A stretch of DNA of 64,000 nt from a virus. The translations under genes were made by a program, and so were the position numbers. The stretch lies in IMG/VR virus record IMGVR_UViG_3300017917_003339, positions 1 to 64,000 of that record; one strand, written 5' to 3'. This document shows, piece by piece, positions 7,047 to 15,520 of this stretch; positions within the stretch are counted from its first letter, which is position 1; every line of letters starts with the position of its first letter. The notes below the pieces were generated by a model. It did not search any database. It was not told the origin of the DNA and saw nothing but the letters and a program-made list of their open reading frames with translations.

Positions 7047-9026
7047 TTAAAGATTGATTAAAGATAAATTTATGTTCTTTTTTTCAATGTCTACACTAGA
7101 TACAATTACATGAACCATATCACCAAGTCTAATTTTGTGACCTGTGTTGTAACCCTTGATACAATGGTTATTCACATCAGCTTGATACGTATCCCCTTGT
7201 ACCTCAGACAACTTGATAAGTCCCTCACACTTGTTTTCAAGTATCTCAACAAAGATACCGTACTCAGTAACCGAACTCACGATTCCCTTGAATACTTTGC
7301 CAATGTTATCATTCATGTAAACACATTGCATGAATTTGATTGAATCTCTTTCAGCCTTTTGAGCCTTTTGTTCTCTGGCCGACAAGTGTTGACACTTGGT
7401 TTCAAGCTTCTCAATCTTTGGCAGCGTTGGTTTGTTTTCCAAATACAAACTAAGCAATCTGTGAACGATTACGTCTGGATAACGTCTGATTGGACTGGTA
7501 AAGTGGCTGTAGTCTTTGAATCCAAGACCGTAGTGACCAATGTTCTTTGTAGAATAGTTGGCTTTCTGCATGGTTCTTACAACCAAGTTGTTAATCATGT
7601 CTTCCTCAGCAGTTCCTCTTACATCAATCAATAACTGATTAAGAGACCTTGTGGTTTCCTCTGGTGTGTCTATGCGTATGTCATATCCAAACTGTGAAAT
7701 AAACTCTTTTAAAGAGGCTAATTTTACTTCGTTTGGTTTGTCATGGGCTCTGTTTACGTTAGGCAACCCTCGGCTGTTTATGTATTGGGCAACGTGTCTG
7801 TTTGCCAACAACATAAATTCCTCAATCAACTTGTTTGAGTCTTTGGCAACCTTGAAGTGAATACCAATTGGCTTGTTGTTTTCATCCAACTTGAACTTAA
7901 CCTCTTGCTTGTCAAAGGAAATTGAACCTCTCTTTGAACGAGTCTTACGCATTCTCTGAGCTATCTTATTTAACAGTCTAACAGCATCAAACATTTTCTT
8001 TACTTCCGTAGCATATCTCATACTACTATCAATATTCATGTTTTTTATAAATTCAAAATCAGATATGTCAGTTTCCCATTTACCTTCCGATTCAATAATT
8101 GTTTGCGCTTCTTCGTATGTAAGTCTACAATCAGAGTTTATTACAGTTCTACCGAACCATTCTTCCAACACATGACCGTTTTGGTCAATCTTAAACACCG
8201 CTGAGAAACACAACTTGTCCTCGTTAGGTCTAAGACTACACAATCCATTAGACAAGTTCTCAGGAAGCATTGGAACACATCTGTCAACTAGATACACACT
8301 GGTACCTCTGGCAAACGCTTCTTTATCCAACTGTGTATCTGGTCGCAAGTAATGTGATACGTCAGCAATGTGAACACCAACATACAATTCACCGTCAACC
8401 CATTCAACACTCAACGCGTCATCAAAGTCTTTAGCATCCGCTGGGTCAATGGTAAACGTCAATACGTTACGCATATCTCTGCGCTTGTCAATCTCAGCTT
8501 GTGTGATTTCTGTTGGGATTGCTCTAGCCTCAGCCAATACTTCTTCATCAAAGTCGTATGGCAACCCATATTCTTCAAGAATACTGTGGATTTCAGTTTC
8601 GTGTTCACCAGCTTCACCCAACACCTTAACAACTTCACCGTTAGGGTTCTTGGCATCATCTTTCCATTCAGTAAGTCTAACCACAACCTTTTGCCCATCC
8701 TCAGCGTTATTAATCGCGTTTAATGGAATATAAAAGTCAACTGGTAGTTTGTTACTATCAGGGATAAAAAATGCGAATTTGGGACTTATTTGAAGCGTAC
8801 CCACAAACTCTGTTCTGAATCGTTCAACGATTTCAATTACTTCACCTTCCATTGCACGACCAACACCTTCTTTCACACGGATTTTAACTTTATCCAAGTG
8901 CAATGCTTTGTTGGTGTTAGACTTGTGAATGTAGATGTCTTTTGGTAGGTTTGGGTCAGTCAAGTATGCTGAACCACTGGCGTTTACACTAATTCTTCCT
9001 TCTAAAATATCTCCTATGTTAATCAT
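7047..9026 (-). CDS. rnr: ribonuclease R (RNB family 3'-5' exoribonuclease)
   Basis: 659 aa, close to bacterial RNase R but with a short N-terminal region. Cold-shock OB domains occupy about residues 1-140. The RNB catalytic domain starts near 185, with the metal-binding signature DPADAKDFDDAL at 194-205, then HIADVSHYLRPD and the late GFKDYSHFTSPIRRYPD. An S1 domain fills the C-terminus (GKVFKGIVSSVTEYGIFVEI). The enzyme degrades structured RNA and works with SmpB/tmRNA on non-stop mRNA; SmpB is encoded 6 kb away. RNase R also degrades defective tRNAs, relevant to the odd tRNA set here. Overlaps the next gene by 8 nt. Confidence 0.95.
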   Translation of the reverse strand: MINIGDILEGRISVNASGSAYLTDPNLPKDIYIHKSNTNKALHLDKVKIRVKEGVGRAMEGEVIEIVERFRTEFVGTLQISPKFAFFIPDSNKLPVDFYIPLNAINNAEDGQKVVVRLTEWKDDAKNPNGEVVKVLGEAGEHETEIHSILEEYGLPYDFDEEVLAEARAIPTEITQAEIDKRRDMRNVLTFTIDPADAKDFDDALSVEWVDGELYVGVHIADVSHYLRPDTQLDKEAFARGTSVYLVDRCVPMLPENLSNGLCSLRPNEDKLCFSAVFKIDQNGHVLEEWFGRTVINSDCRLTYEEAQTIIESEGKWETDISDFEFIKNMNIDSSMRYATEVKKMFDAVRLLNKIAQRMRKTRSKRGSISFDKQEVKFKLDENNKPIGIHFKVAKDSNKLIEEFMLLANRHVAQYINSRGLPNVNRAHDKPNEVKLASLKEFISQFGYDIRIDTPEETTRSLNQLLIDVRGTAEEDMINNLVVRTMQKANYSTKNIGHYGLGFKDYSHFTSPIRRYPDVIVHRLLSLYLENKPTLPKIEKLETKCQHLSAREQKAQKAERDSIKFMQCVYMNDNIGKVFKGIVSSVTEYGIFVEILENKCEGLIKLSEVQGDTYQADVNNHCIKGYNTGHKIRLGDMVHVIVSSVDIEKKNINLSLINL

Positions 9027-9309
9027 AAATTTCTACTACTTTTCCATAGACTTGTTTGGTCCAACCATTAACAAATCCTTGATTATTACTAATTTGGCAA
9101 CCTCTTTTGTCATTCTTAGCAGTTACTAGGTGAGTATAAAACTTACCCTTTACCTTGCAGTAAACGATGTCATCAACTTCTACAGACTCCCACGTTGCTG
9201 GTTCCAGCTTGTGTTTCTGTCCAGATTTGATTAGAGGCAGCATTGAGTTTCCTTTTTCACTGGTAGTCACCGTTCCACCACTCAATAATATTTCTAATTT
9301 CTTATTCAT
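9019..9309 (-). CDS. S24/S26 peptidase-like domain protein
   Basis: 96 aa from the ATG at 9309; the longer frame would run through the TATTTTTG promoter at 9314-9321. The sequence shows the serine-peptidase fold signature GNSMLPLIKSGQ near residue 18, then VEVDDIVYCKVKGKFYTHLV, matching the LexA/signal-peptidase beta-rich domain in which the Ser of SM is the nucleophile. The general base expected after it is not obvious, so activity is uncertain. Confidence 0.65.
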   Translation of the reverse strand: MNKKLEILLSGGTVTTSEKGNSMLPLIKSGQKHKLEPATWESVEVDDIVYCKVKGKFYTHLVTAKNDKRGCQISNNQGFVNGWTKQVYGKVVEIYD

Positions 9310-9313
9310 ATTG

Positions 9314-9321
9314 CAAAAATA
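9314..9321 (-). promoter_or_regulatory. TAnnTTTG promoter element
   Basis: Minus strand TATTTTTG only 4 nt before the peptidase-like ATG, so the message would be nearly leaderless. It also serves RNase R downstream. Confidence 0.45.
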
Positions 9322-9345
9322 CTTAATTTTTTTGTTATTACCAAT

Positions 9346-9375
9346 AAAAAAACCCACTAATTTTTAGTGGGCTGT
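9346..9375 (-). terminator. intrinsic terminator after the HAD gene
   Basis: Arms CCCACTAA / TTAGTGGG around a 3-nt loop, followed on the minus strand by a T run. It follows the stop of the gene at 9379-9900. Confidence 0.8.
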
Positions 9376-9378
9376 TTA

Positions 9379-9900
9379 TCAGTGCCTTGTTGAAGGTACA
9401 ACGTTTATGTTAAAATCGTTAAGTCTGCCTGACTCAACCTTATCATCACCCCACGCTTGGAAGATTGGAATGTGTTCTTCCCTATCATCCCATAATTCAA
9501 CCTCTTTGATTGATGGGTGTTGTTGAAGAATCTGGTCAAAGGTTTTCTTCTTTGCAGATTCTGTGCTACCACCTCTGTTAAAGTGATATTCGTGGAACTT
9601 AAGTCCATGTCTATCAAGGATGTCTTTAACCAAATCAGTTAATTTAACCATTCTACCAGTAACCATAACAACCATGGTGTTAGGGTCTTGAATTTCTTTT
9701 TTGTAATCTCTGATTACGCTTGGTATTGTTGGCATGTCAAACACTTGCATGTCAAGGCTCATGGGTTGTCCCCACCATCCAGCATGTGGCCAATCCTTGC
9801 CAGTTTTTTGTTTGTATGTTTTTTTACCGTCTTCTGGTAGCGGTGTGTCTACAAGCGTTCCGTCAAAGTCAAATACCGCTAATTTTGTAAATTTTTTCAT
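9379..9900 (-). CDS. HAD domain of Swiss Army Knife RNA-repair type
   Basis: 173 aa. HAD motif I is LAVFDFDGTLVDTPLP at residues 7-22, motif II is VVMVTGRMVKLTD near residue 77, and the last acidic motif is VELWDDREEHIPIF near residue 134. The insert DWPHAGWWGQPMSLD between them is characteristic of the HAD domains found in Swiss Army Knife RNA repair proteins. Such enzymes are proposed to remove phosphates from broken RNA ends. A second HAD of this kind is at 24271-24858. Substrate inferred from family only. Confidence 0.82.
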   Translation of the reverse strand: MKKFTKLAVFDFDGTLVDTPLPEDGKKTYKQKTGKDWPHAGWWGQPMSLDMQVFDMPTIPSVIRDYKKEIQDPNTMVVMVTGRMVKLTDLVKDILDRHGLKFHEYHFNRGGSTESAKKKTFDQILQQHPSIKEVELWDDREEHIPIFQAWGDDKVESGRLNDFNINVVPSTRH

Positions 9901-9904
9901 AATT

Positions 9905-10747
9905 TTAATTTTCTGTTTCTAAACGTTTAATAACGTCTTTAATGTTGATAAACGATATAATGATTTGTGGTAAGATTGAAACAGCTGCCACGAAATCAAA
10001 CAAATATCGATATGTTGAAAATACACTACCCACACTCACTGTATTAAATACTACGTAATATGTCAATAGCGCTGTCACTGTACCGTAGGCAATGAATTGA
10101 ATCAAGAAGAAAAACTTAGCATCCAAGTTAGATAACTTTATAGATAGCATTTGTCTACGTCTTAATAAATTGTTAACCAACGAAATTTTTCTATGGTTGA
10201 TTATCTCCGTTTGTTCTTCAGATATGTCGTTTGAAGCCTTGGTAATCTCAGCAATTTTTGGTGAGAAGTAATAACTTACAAACAAAGTCAAAGCACCGCT
10301 AATAATCAAAAAAGGAATCAATGTTGCATCCACTAACGATATGAAATAAATTGAACCCAACAAACCGAAAGCGGCATAAAGTATGCTAAGCATGTCTTTT
10401 TCAAAGAAACTAACAACGCTGGCCATAAGACTAAGTCTGGCGTTTATCTTGGTCGTTTCAACATTGTTGTCAAATTGATTGCTGGTTTCAATGGAAGCAA
10501 ATCGTCTGTATATCTTTGAGAAAACGATTGTATCGTAAATCCTACTCATGTAGTTGAACACCATGAGACCTAGGAAAGTAAGAAGCAAATAAATTACAAA
10601 CGAATAATCCTTAGCAATTAAGTGGTCGATTGACTCACCTAACACCTTAGGGTATATTAACATGAAAATTGATTGCATTGAAAATAAGAAATACGATAGT
10701 AAAATCTGTTTCCAGTTTTCTGTGAATATTGCTTTTAATTTGTCCAT
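9905..10747 (-). CDS. ABC-type six-transmembrane domain without ATPase
   Basis: 280 aa. Six hydrophobic segments are spaced as in ABC exporter membrane domains, starting with ILLSYFLFSMQSIFMLIYP and including a long cytoplasmic loop with a coupling-helix-like stretch (ETSNQFDNNVETTKINARL). There is no Walker A and the protein ends where the nucleotide-binding domain would start. No ATPase gene is adjacent. It resembles stand-alone ABC six-TM proteins of unknown role and is unusual for a phage. Confidence 0.7.
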   Translation of the reverse strand: MDKLKAIFTENWKQILLSYFLFSMQSIFMLIYPKVLGESIDHLIAKDYSFVIYLLLTFLGLMVFNYMSRIYDTIVFSKIYRRFASIETSNQFDNNVETTKINARLSLMASVVSFFEKDMLSILYAAFGLLGSIYFISLVDATLIPFLIISGALTLFVSYYFSPKIAEITKASNDISEEQTEIINHRKISLVNNLLRRRQMLSIKLSNLDAKFFFLIQFIAYGTVTALLTYYVVFNTVSVGSVFSTYRYLFDFVAAVSILPQIIISFINIKDVIKRLETEN

Positions 10748-10769
10748 TTAAAACACTGTTATTGGTTAT

Positions 10770-11162
10770 CTAAAATATAAAAGAGAATAAAGCAAAACAA
10801 AAAACAAACATTAACATAAACAATAACAACAAATTTCCCTTGTGTATCTTAAGATAACCAGAATATGCGTTTTTATCAGCCAACAACGAACCGTATATTC
10901 TCTTGGTTGCTGAACCAATCAGCTCTTTGGTAATTGGACCATGAGCATTTATGGCTTGTTTCAAGGCACCGCTGATTCTTTTGGTTTCAAGCGTTTTGTC
11001 TTTTTTTAATTTATCAATGGTTGCTAGATTGGCCTTCTCGTAATCTTCAACTATCGACATCAACTGGTCTATGTCTTTCTCAGTTAGTTTGTTTTTTGGA
11101 AAATTATTTGATAATTTGTTTCTTAATTTTCCGTTTCTTGTTTTTAAAATATTAAACTTCAT
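10770..11162 (-). CDS. tail-anchored membrane protein, unknown
   Basis: 130 aa. A charged helical region (KLTEKDIDQLMSIVEDYEK) precedes a single C-terminal transmembrane segment (LLLLFMLMFVFCFALFSFIF), so the body likely faces the cytoplasm. It lies 22 nt upstream of the ABC-type membrane protein and may act with it. Function unknown. Confidence 0.7.
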   Translation of the reverse strand: MKFNILKTRNGKLRNKLSNNFPKNKLTEKDIDQLMSIVEDYEKANLATIDKLKKDKTLETKRISGALKQAINAHGPITKELIGSATKRIYGSLLADKNAYSGYLKIHKGNLLLLFMLMFVFCFALFSFIF

Positions 11163-11175
11163 TCATTAAACAGTG

Positions 11176-11183
11176 CAAAAATA
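11176..11183 (-). promoter_or_regulatory. TAnnTTTG promoter element
   Basis: Minus strand TATTTTTG, 13 nt before the 130-aa gene. A second-class motif lies just upstream. Confidence 0.5.
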
Positions 11184-11210
11184 CATCTTATATTTGAGTT
11201 ATGCAACTCT

Positions 11211-11222
11211 TTTAATAAATAT
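11211..11222 (-). promoter_or_regulatory. second-class motif variant ATATTTATTAAA
   Basis: Minus strand ATATTTATTAAA upstream of the TAnnTTTG element at 11176, suggesting tandem control of the 130-aa gene. Confidence 0.35.
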
Positions 11223-11227
11223 TTTTA

Positions 11228-11815
11228 TTATTCCAAAAGTTGTCTACTTTGTGCTTCATAAAGTGCAGCAAGACTTTGTTTGGCATCGTCACCCACGTTG
11301 TCTAATAAACCACTATCTATCCATTTTCTTAGAATTTCTTGTCTATCTGGGTTTCTAGGTTTTGCTATGGTTATGTTTGGATTTTCATCCACTGGGTCAG
11401 CCGCTAATATGTAGTTTGGTGTTGGGTGGTCTAGTTCCCCATATTGATGGTCCAAGTGGAACAAATGACCAGTTGGTCCTTTTAGTGGTTGTACCGCCAC
11501 TAAATCTTGCCCTACAGTAGCTGCCATAACTCTTCTAACAATAGGCATAGCGAAATTGTAATCAATGCTATTGCTTTTCCAATAGAACTTTAAACAGTAA
11601 TCTGGTTTTTGTGATTTAGCCCAATCGTGTATAAGCCATTTGGTTCTAGTAAAAGAATAACCAAATAGTGTGACAAGTTCTTCAATTAGCTTTTTAGCGT
11701 CGGTAGGTACCTTCCATTGTCTTTCATCATCAAACGCATATATACCAGCGTTTCCAATTTCGCTTTTGTCTAAATAATAATTTTCCGTTAGATAACTGAC
11801 TATGTATTTTTTCAT
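11228..11815 (-). CDS. unknown 195-aa protein
   Basis: 195 aa, soluble. Notable segments are YSFTRTKWLIHDWAKSQK near residue 53 and a His/Asp-rich HLFHLDHQYGELDHPTPNY near residue 117. The C-terminus is helical and Gln-rich. No family was recognised. It is separated from infC by 37 nt. Confidence 0.7.
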   Translation of the reverse strand: MKKYIVSYLTENYYLDKSEIGNAGIYAFDDERQWKVPTDAKKLIEELVTLFGYSFTRTKWLIHDWAKSQKPDYCLKFYWKSNSIDYNFAMPIVRRVMAATVGQDLVAVQPLKGPTGHLFHLDHQYGELDHPTPNYILAADPVDENPNITIAKPRNPDRQEILRKWIDSGLLDNVGDDAKQSLAALYEAQSRQLLE

Positions 11816-11852
11816 AGTCCAATTATACTAACGGAAAACTAAAATGTAAACC

Positions 11853-12359
11853 TTATTTTTTTGTTTTAGGTTTAAGAGTACATTGCAATTTTTTGCCTTC
11901 AAGTTTTGGAATAGATTCAGCCGAACCATGTTCTTCAACACTAACAATAAGCTTTAACATAAGTTCTTGACCCTTATCTACAAAAGCCATCTCACGACCT
12001 CTAAACTGCATGGTTAATTTAACCTTGTGTCCTTTGTCTAAGAACTCACAGATGTGTTTTGTTCTGTATGACAAATCGTTTTCAGAAGTGTTTGGTCCCA
12101 ATTTGATTTCTTTTACGTCAAGAGATTTTTGTTTAGGTTTTTTGCTTAGTTCGTAAACAAATTTCTCATAGTTCATAATTTTACAAACTGGTGGTTGAGC
12201 GTTTTCATTGATAAGAACCAAATCCAACTCTTGTTCATCAGCCATTTTCTGGGCTTCTCTAATGGATATGATTCCATGTTCACCAACACGCACTATTGGG
12301 TGTGTAATTTCAGAATTTAACTTGTGTTGTTTTTCTTTTTGCTTGTTTTTTTTGTTCAT
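11853..12359 (-). CDS. infC: translation initiation factor IF-3
   Basis: 168 aa, full length. The N-terminal domain reads LNSEITHPIVRVGEHGI then REAQKMADEQELDLVLI and PPVCKIMNYEKFVYE. The C-terminal domain includes KEIKLGPNTSENDLSYR and KVKLTMQFRGREM, the surface that contacts the 30S subunit. IF-3 controls start-codon choice and subunit dissociation. A phage copy could retune initiation towards its own SD-less messages. It abuts the upstream gene with no gap. Confidence 0.95.
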   Translation of the reverse strand: MNKKNKQKEKQHKLNSEITHPIVRVGEHGIISIREAQKMADEQELDLVLINENAQPPVCKIMNYEKFVYELSKKPKQKSLDVKEIKLGPNTSENDLSYRTKHICEFLDKGHKVKLTMQFRGREMAFVDKGQELMLKLIVSVEEHGSAESIPKLEGKKLQCTLKPKTKK

Positions 12360-12827
12360 CTAAATGTGTTTTCTCATAAATTCGATTAACTCTTCCATGG
12401 TATCAAATTGGTTGACACCGTAAAACTCACAGGTTACATCTATGTTACCTTTTTTCCAGAAACCATCTGGACATACCACCATAAGTTTTTTCTCTTTAGC
12501 ATGCAAGCCTAATTCAAGCATACTAATTGGTGATAGAGTGTTTGGGTCATATACCATTACAATAATGTGAGACATTTCCATTGAGTTTAACTCCCAATTT
12601 ACTTGTTCAACAAAATTGGAATCTTCAATTGTTTGACCCCATGATGAATCCCAATCATCTCGTCTTGGGTTAAGAAATCTGATAGGTTTATCAGACAACG
12701 CGGCAATAAATTCTTTTTGCCATTCTTTTGCTTTGCCCATCTCGATGCTACCAGCCAAGAATACGTTGATGTATTCTTGGTCAATGGTAACAGGGTTTGG
12801 GGCTTGTACTTCAATTGCTTTTGGCAT
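12360..12827 (-). CDS. nucleoside 2-deoxyribosyltransferase-like protein
   Basis: 155 aa. The opening strand INVFLAGSIEMGKAKEW, the segment FLNPRRDDWDSSWG near residue 50 and the acidic late motif DPNTLSPISMLELGLHAKEK match nucleoside 2-deoxyribosyltransferase-like proteins, where the Glu of the last motif is the nucleophile. Family members cleave or exchange N-glycosidic bonds of nucleosides or related ligands. In a phage rich in NAD+ and ADP-ribose genes, a role in nucleotide ligand metabolism is plausible but inferred. Confidence 0.75.
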   Translation of the reverse strand: MPKAIEVQAPNPVTIDQEYINVFLAGSIEMGKAKEWQKEFIAALSDKPIRFLNPRRDDWDSSWGQTIEDSNFVEQVNWELNSMEMSHIIVMVYDPNTLSPISMLELGLHAKEKKLMVVCPDGFWKKGNIDVTCEFYGVNQFDTMEELIEFMRKHI

Positions 12828-12831
12828 AAAT

Positions 12832-13035
12832 TTAGTTTAAACTGATATCTATGTCTATGGCTGCATCATTATCTTCGTCGTCATCGTTTCCAGAATCTTC
12901 GACGTTGGTAATATTCATCGATTCGATAATTTCATGTAATTCATCTAAAACATCTACGGATATTGAACCCGTTTCATTGTCATAGGTGATATTCACAATG
13001 TATTCACCTAAATCGATTGTTTTTTTAGTAACCAT
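12832..13035 (-). CDS. small acidic protein
   Basis: 67 aa, unknown. The N-terminal half is beta-rich (YIVNITYDNETGSISVDVL) and the C-terminus is strongly acidic (DSGNDDDEDNDAAIDIDIS). It sits between the AAA ATPase and the deoxyribosyltransferase-like gene and is probably in their operon. Confidence 0.6.
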   Translation of the reverse strand: MVTKKTIDLGEYIVNITYDNETGSISVDVLDELHEIIESMNITNVEDSGNDDDEDNDAAIDIDISLN

Positions 13036-13064
13036 TTCTTTTTCATAGTTATCAAAATGTTATT

Positions 13065-14309
13065 TTATCCACCAGAAGACTCGCTTATGTCAAAGGATTC
13101 GTGAATCATTGGTTCTTCGCTAGAAAGCTTAAACGAAATGCTCTCACCGACAGATTTTTTGTTTTGGTTTCTACGACCATTTTCGTAATCATCCCAAGCC
13201 TTAGTTATGTTTTTAAGGAACTCAGAAGATTTCTTCTTAGGTCTAGTAACTTGTGTGCTTCCGAAACCATCATAAGCGTAAGCGTAGTTAACAAGGTCAG
13301 CATCTTCAATTTTAACCATGATGTTTTCTTTGAAACCAACTGGTTGACCGTCTTCCAATTCGTATGGCTCAACTTCAATTGTGTTGTAGTTAATAACTCT
13401 TACGATTTCACCAACACTCACATTGTCAACTTCTAATGAATAACCCACTGTGCCTTCGTTAAACATAGGTCTTGGGTGAACAGCAATGTTTGAAGCGATT
13501 TCAGTAAGCGTACCATCTTCCTCACGGATAGATACGTTATATTTACCTTTAAGCTTTTTAACGTTGAAGATTCCCTCGAACGCTGTTGGTGATTCTTCGT
13601 GAATGTTAACCTCATTCAACACCGCTTTAACAATATCCACTGTGATTGTTTCAAGACTAGAAATGAATTGAACACAATCGTTTGTGAATTGTTTGTGAAT
13701 CAAGATATCATCAATGATTTCTTTGATAATAGCTGGTTTCAAGTGGTCGAATGTTTTAAGATAACGAACACGACCTGGTCTTTGAATCATGTTAGATTCA
13801 ACTCTCAACTCATTGGTTGTCAACAAAAACACACGTCTGTACTCAGAGTTTGATGCACCATCCATGATTGTAAGCATGTTTGAAGCGTTTCCAAATGTCT
13901 TCTCGTACTCATCAATAAATATCGTGATATTTTGAGGAATACTATTTAAGAACGGAGGAAATTGTGGTTTATTTTCACCAACAATGATAATCGGCTGATT
14001 TAGCTGATTAGCGATTTGTTTTGATGTAACCGTTTTTCCAGTTCCTTTGAGACCATTTAACAAGATACCCAAGTTACCATGGTCAGTTGCGTTGTATGTT
14101 TTGAGAACACGTTTAATTAAATCGGATTCCAAACCATATAATTTGTAATCAAACGTAAAGTTGTCAGCAACCTTAGCCAAATATGGTCTTTCGAACATAT
14201 CCAAAGCTACTTTATAAATTACGTTTTCGAGTTTTTCAAACTCCTCTGATGGATAACCCAAATACAAGGCGTTACCATCGGCATTCCAGACTTTTTTTAC
14301 TTCAGCCAT
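13065..14309 (-). CDS. AAA+ ATPase
   Basis: 414 aa. Walker A is LLNGLKGTGKTVTSKQ at about residues 83-98, Walker B is ITIFIDEYEKTFG near residue 130, sensor 1 is FLLTTNELRVE and an arginine-finger-like QRPGRVRYLK follows. The last 150 residues are beta-rich and end in IHESFDISESSGG. A paralogous AAA ATPase lies at 32257-33573. The target is unknown. Composition and position suggest a phage housekeeping or remodelling ATPase. Confidence 0.85.
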   Translation of the reverse strand: MAEVKKVWNADGNALYLGYPSEEFEKLENVIYKVALDMFERPYLAKVADNFTFDYKLYGLESDLIKRVLKTYNATDHGNLGILLNGLKGTGKTVTSKQIANQLNQPIIIVGENKPQFPPFLNSIPQNITIFIDEYEKTFGNASNMLTIMDGASNSEYRRVFLLTTNELRVESNMIQRPGRVRYLKTFDHLKPAIIKEIIDDILIHKQFTNDCVQFISSLETITVDIVKAVLNEVNIHEESPTAFEGIFNVKKLKGKYNVSIREEDGTLTEIASNIAVHPRPMFNEGTVGYSLEVDNVSVGEIVRVINYNTIEVEPYELEDGQPVGFKENIMVKIEDADLVNYAYAYDGFGSTQVTRPKKKSSEFLKNITKAWDDYENGRRNQNKKSVGESISFKLSSEEPMIHESFDISESSGG

Positions 14310-14318
14310 ATATTAATT

Positions 14319-14543
14319 TTAAATTGTTACAAAATCAACGGTAAGACTACCGCCCATGTTAAAGAATTTACAAGGCTCAAGCCCATAATCCATTAACACA
14401 TTTTTTACTATTGTTTTCATTTCTGTCGAGTTGCCAGTGATAATTTCTGCTTGGTCGACTCCAAGTTTTATGCAATCCCAAACAAATGAATCTAACACGT
14501 CTGGAACTTCGCTATGTCTTAACCCGTGTAAATCTAGTTTCAT
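14319..14543 (-). CDS. Smr domain protein
   Basis: 74 aa, a stand-alone Smr domain. The signature MKLDLHGLRHSEVPDVLD opens the protein, EIITGNS lies in the middle (the HGxG-like site is changed to TGNS), and GGSLTVDF closes it. Smr domains bind or nick nucleic acid; some cut mRNA at stalled ribosomes, which would fit with SmpB and RNase R here. Overlaps the Nudix gene by 4 nt. Confidence 0.82.
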   Translation of the reverse strand: MKLDLHGLRHSEVPDVLDSFVWDCIKLGVDQAEIITGNSTEMKTIVKNVLMDYGLEPCKFFNMGGSLTVDFVTI

Positions 14544-14995
14544 TGTTCTATGATTTCTTTAATTTTGTCTAAACACTTAACTTGCGTATCGTGCAATATG
14601 TCTTTGGCTTCGTCAAGTGTTACCCACTTGTAACCATCCATTTCAGGAAAACCACCTCTGTCCTCTGGTACGTTTGAGTTGCATTTCAACTCAACAGCAT
14701 CCCAATCAAACTTTGAATTCTTGTTCTCATAAACCAAAAAAGGATAAAGCATCTTTTTCTTGTGTTTGTAGTTAACAGAGTTCAACGGATATATTGTGAA
14801 ATCGGTAGAACCGTTCAAGTCCAAGTTGGTTTCTTCGTAAGTTTCCCTAAACGCTGCTTCTAGGAAGATTTCATCATCTTCCACTTTACCCTTGGGAATA
14901 CTGTAAAAATTTTTTGGGTGGTTTGTTGGATGACAAACCAATAATGTCTTGTCTTTTTTGACAATAAACAACCCAGATGCAATCGTTTTACCCAT
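14540..14995 (-). CDS. Nudix hydrolase
   Basis: 151 aa. The Nudix box is IPKGKVEDDEIFLEAAFRET followed by YEETNL at about residues 34-58, with the REtyEE core intact. The N-terminal strand ASGLFIVKKDKTLLVCH is typical. Substrates of this family include ADP-ribose, dinucleoside polyphosphates, oxidised dNTPs and RNA caps; the specific one cannot be read. A second Nudix domain is fused to the NMN adenylyltransferase at 31202. Confidence 0.9.
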   Translation of the reverse strand: MGKTIASGLFIVKKDKTLLVCHPTNHPKNFYSIPKGKVEDDEIFLEAAFRETYEETNLDLNGSTDFTIYPLNSVNYKHKKKMLYPFLVYENKNSKFDWDAVELKCNSNVPEDRGGFPEMDGYKWVTLDEAKDILHDTQVKCLDKIKEIIEQ

Positions 14996-14997
14996 GA

Positions 14998-15354
14998 TTA
15001 AATAAGTTTAGAACCAACACTAAAGTAATCCAAACCAACTCGTGGTTTTTCAGCGTCATCATTTGTACCAACAACAATCATCGCTTCACTTACAATACCC
15101 ATCATAGTAACAGGTTCCAAGTTAACAATAAAAGGCATTGTCAAATCAAACAAAAATTCTGGTTCATGTGTTGAACCAATGTTTGTGACAACAGTTTTTT
15201 GGTCTTCTTCGTTAACCCCAAAAATAACTGTCAATTTAAGCAATTTACTGCTTTTTGGGACACGTTCAGCATGAATAATTTTACCAATGCGTATATCCAA
15301 CTTCTTCTCGATTTCCAAGAACTCTGAGAAGGGTATTTTATCCTTTGTTTTCAT
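14998..15354 (-). CDS. tRNA-binding domain protein (Trbp111/CsaA/MetG-C type)
   Basis: 118 aa from the ATG at 15354 (an ATG 9 nt earlier is also possible). The OB-fold reads LDIRIGKIIHAERVPKSSKL then LKLTVIFGVNEEDQKTVVTN and MMGIVSEAMIVV, the pattern of free-standing tRNA-binding proteins and the MetRS C-terminal domain. These bind the tRNA elbow without base specificity. In this phage it could act as a chaperone for its large and odd tRNA pool; that role is inferred. Confidence 0.88.
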   Translation of the reverse strand: MKTKDKIPFSEFLEIEKKLDIRIGKIIHAERVPKSSKLLKLTVIFGVNEEDQKTVVTNIGSTHEPEFLFDLTMPFIVNLEPVTMMGIVSEAMIVVGTNDDAEKPRVGLDYFSVGSKLI

Positions 15355-15520
15355 TAAAACCAAAATTATTTTTTATTAACTCAATTTGTTTATTGTTTTC
15401 AGCAATCGCGTCATAAACTTCTGATGTACGAGTATGACCAACCATACGTCGTAAAATTAGATTTGATTGTTCTAAAGAAGCAATTACCCCCTCTAAAACG
15501 TGAATAGGTACTTTGTACAT
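15338..15520 (-). CDS. small helical protein, unknown
   Basis: 60 aa (MYKVPIHVLEGVIASLEQSN), likely two helices. The start overlaps the stop of the HAD gene by one base and the end overlaps the tRNA-binding gene, so it is probably translated within that operon. No motif recognised. Confidence 0.6.
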   Translation of the reverse strand: MYKVPIHVLEGVIASLEQSNLILRRMVGHTRTSEVYDAIAENNKQIELIKNNFGFNENKG

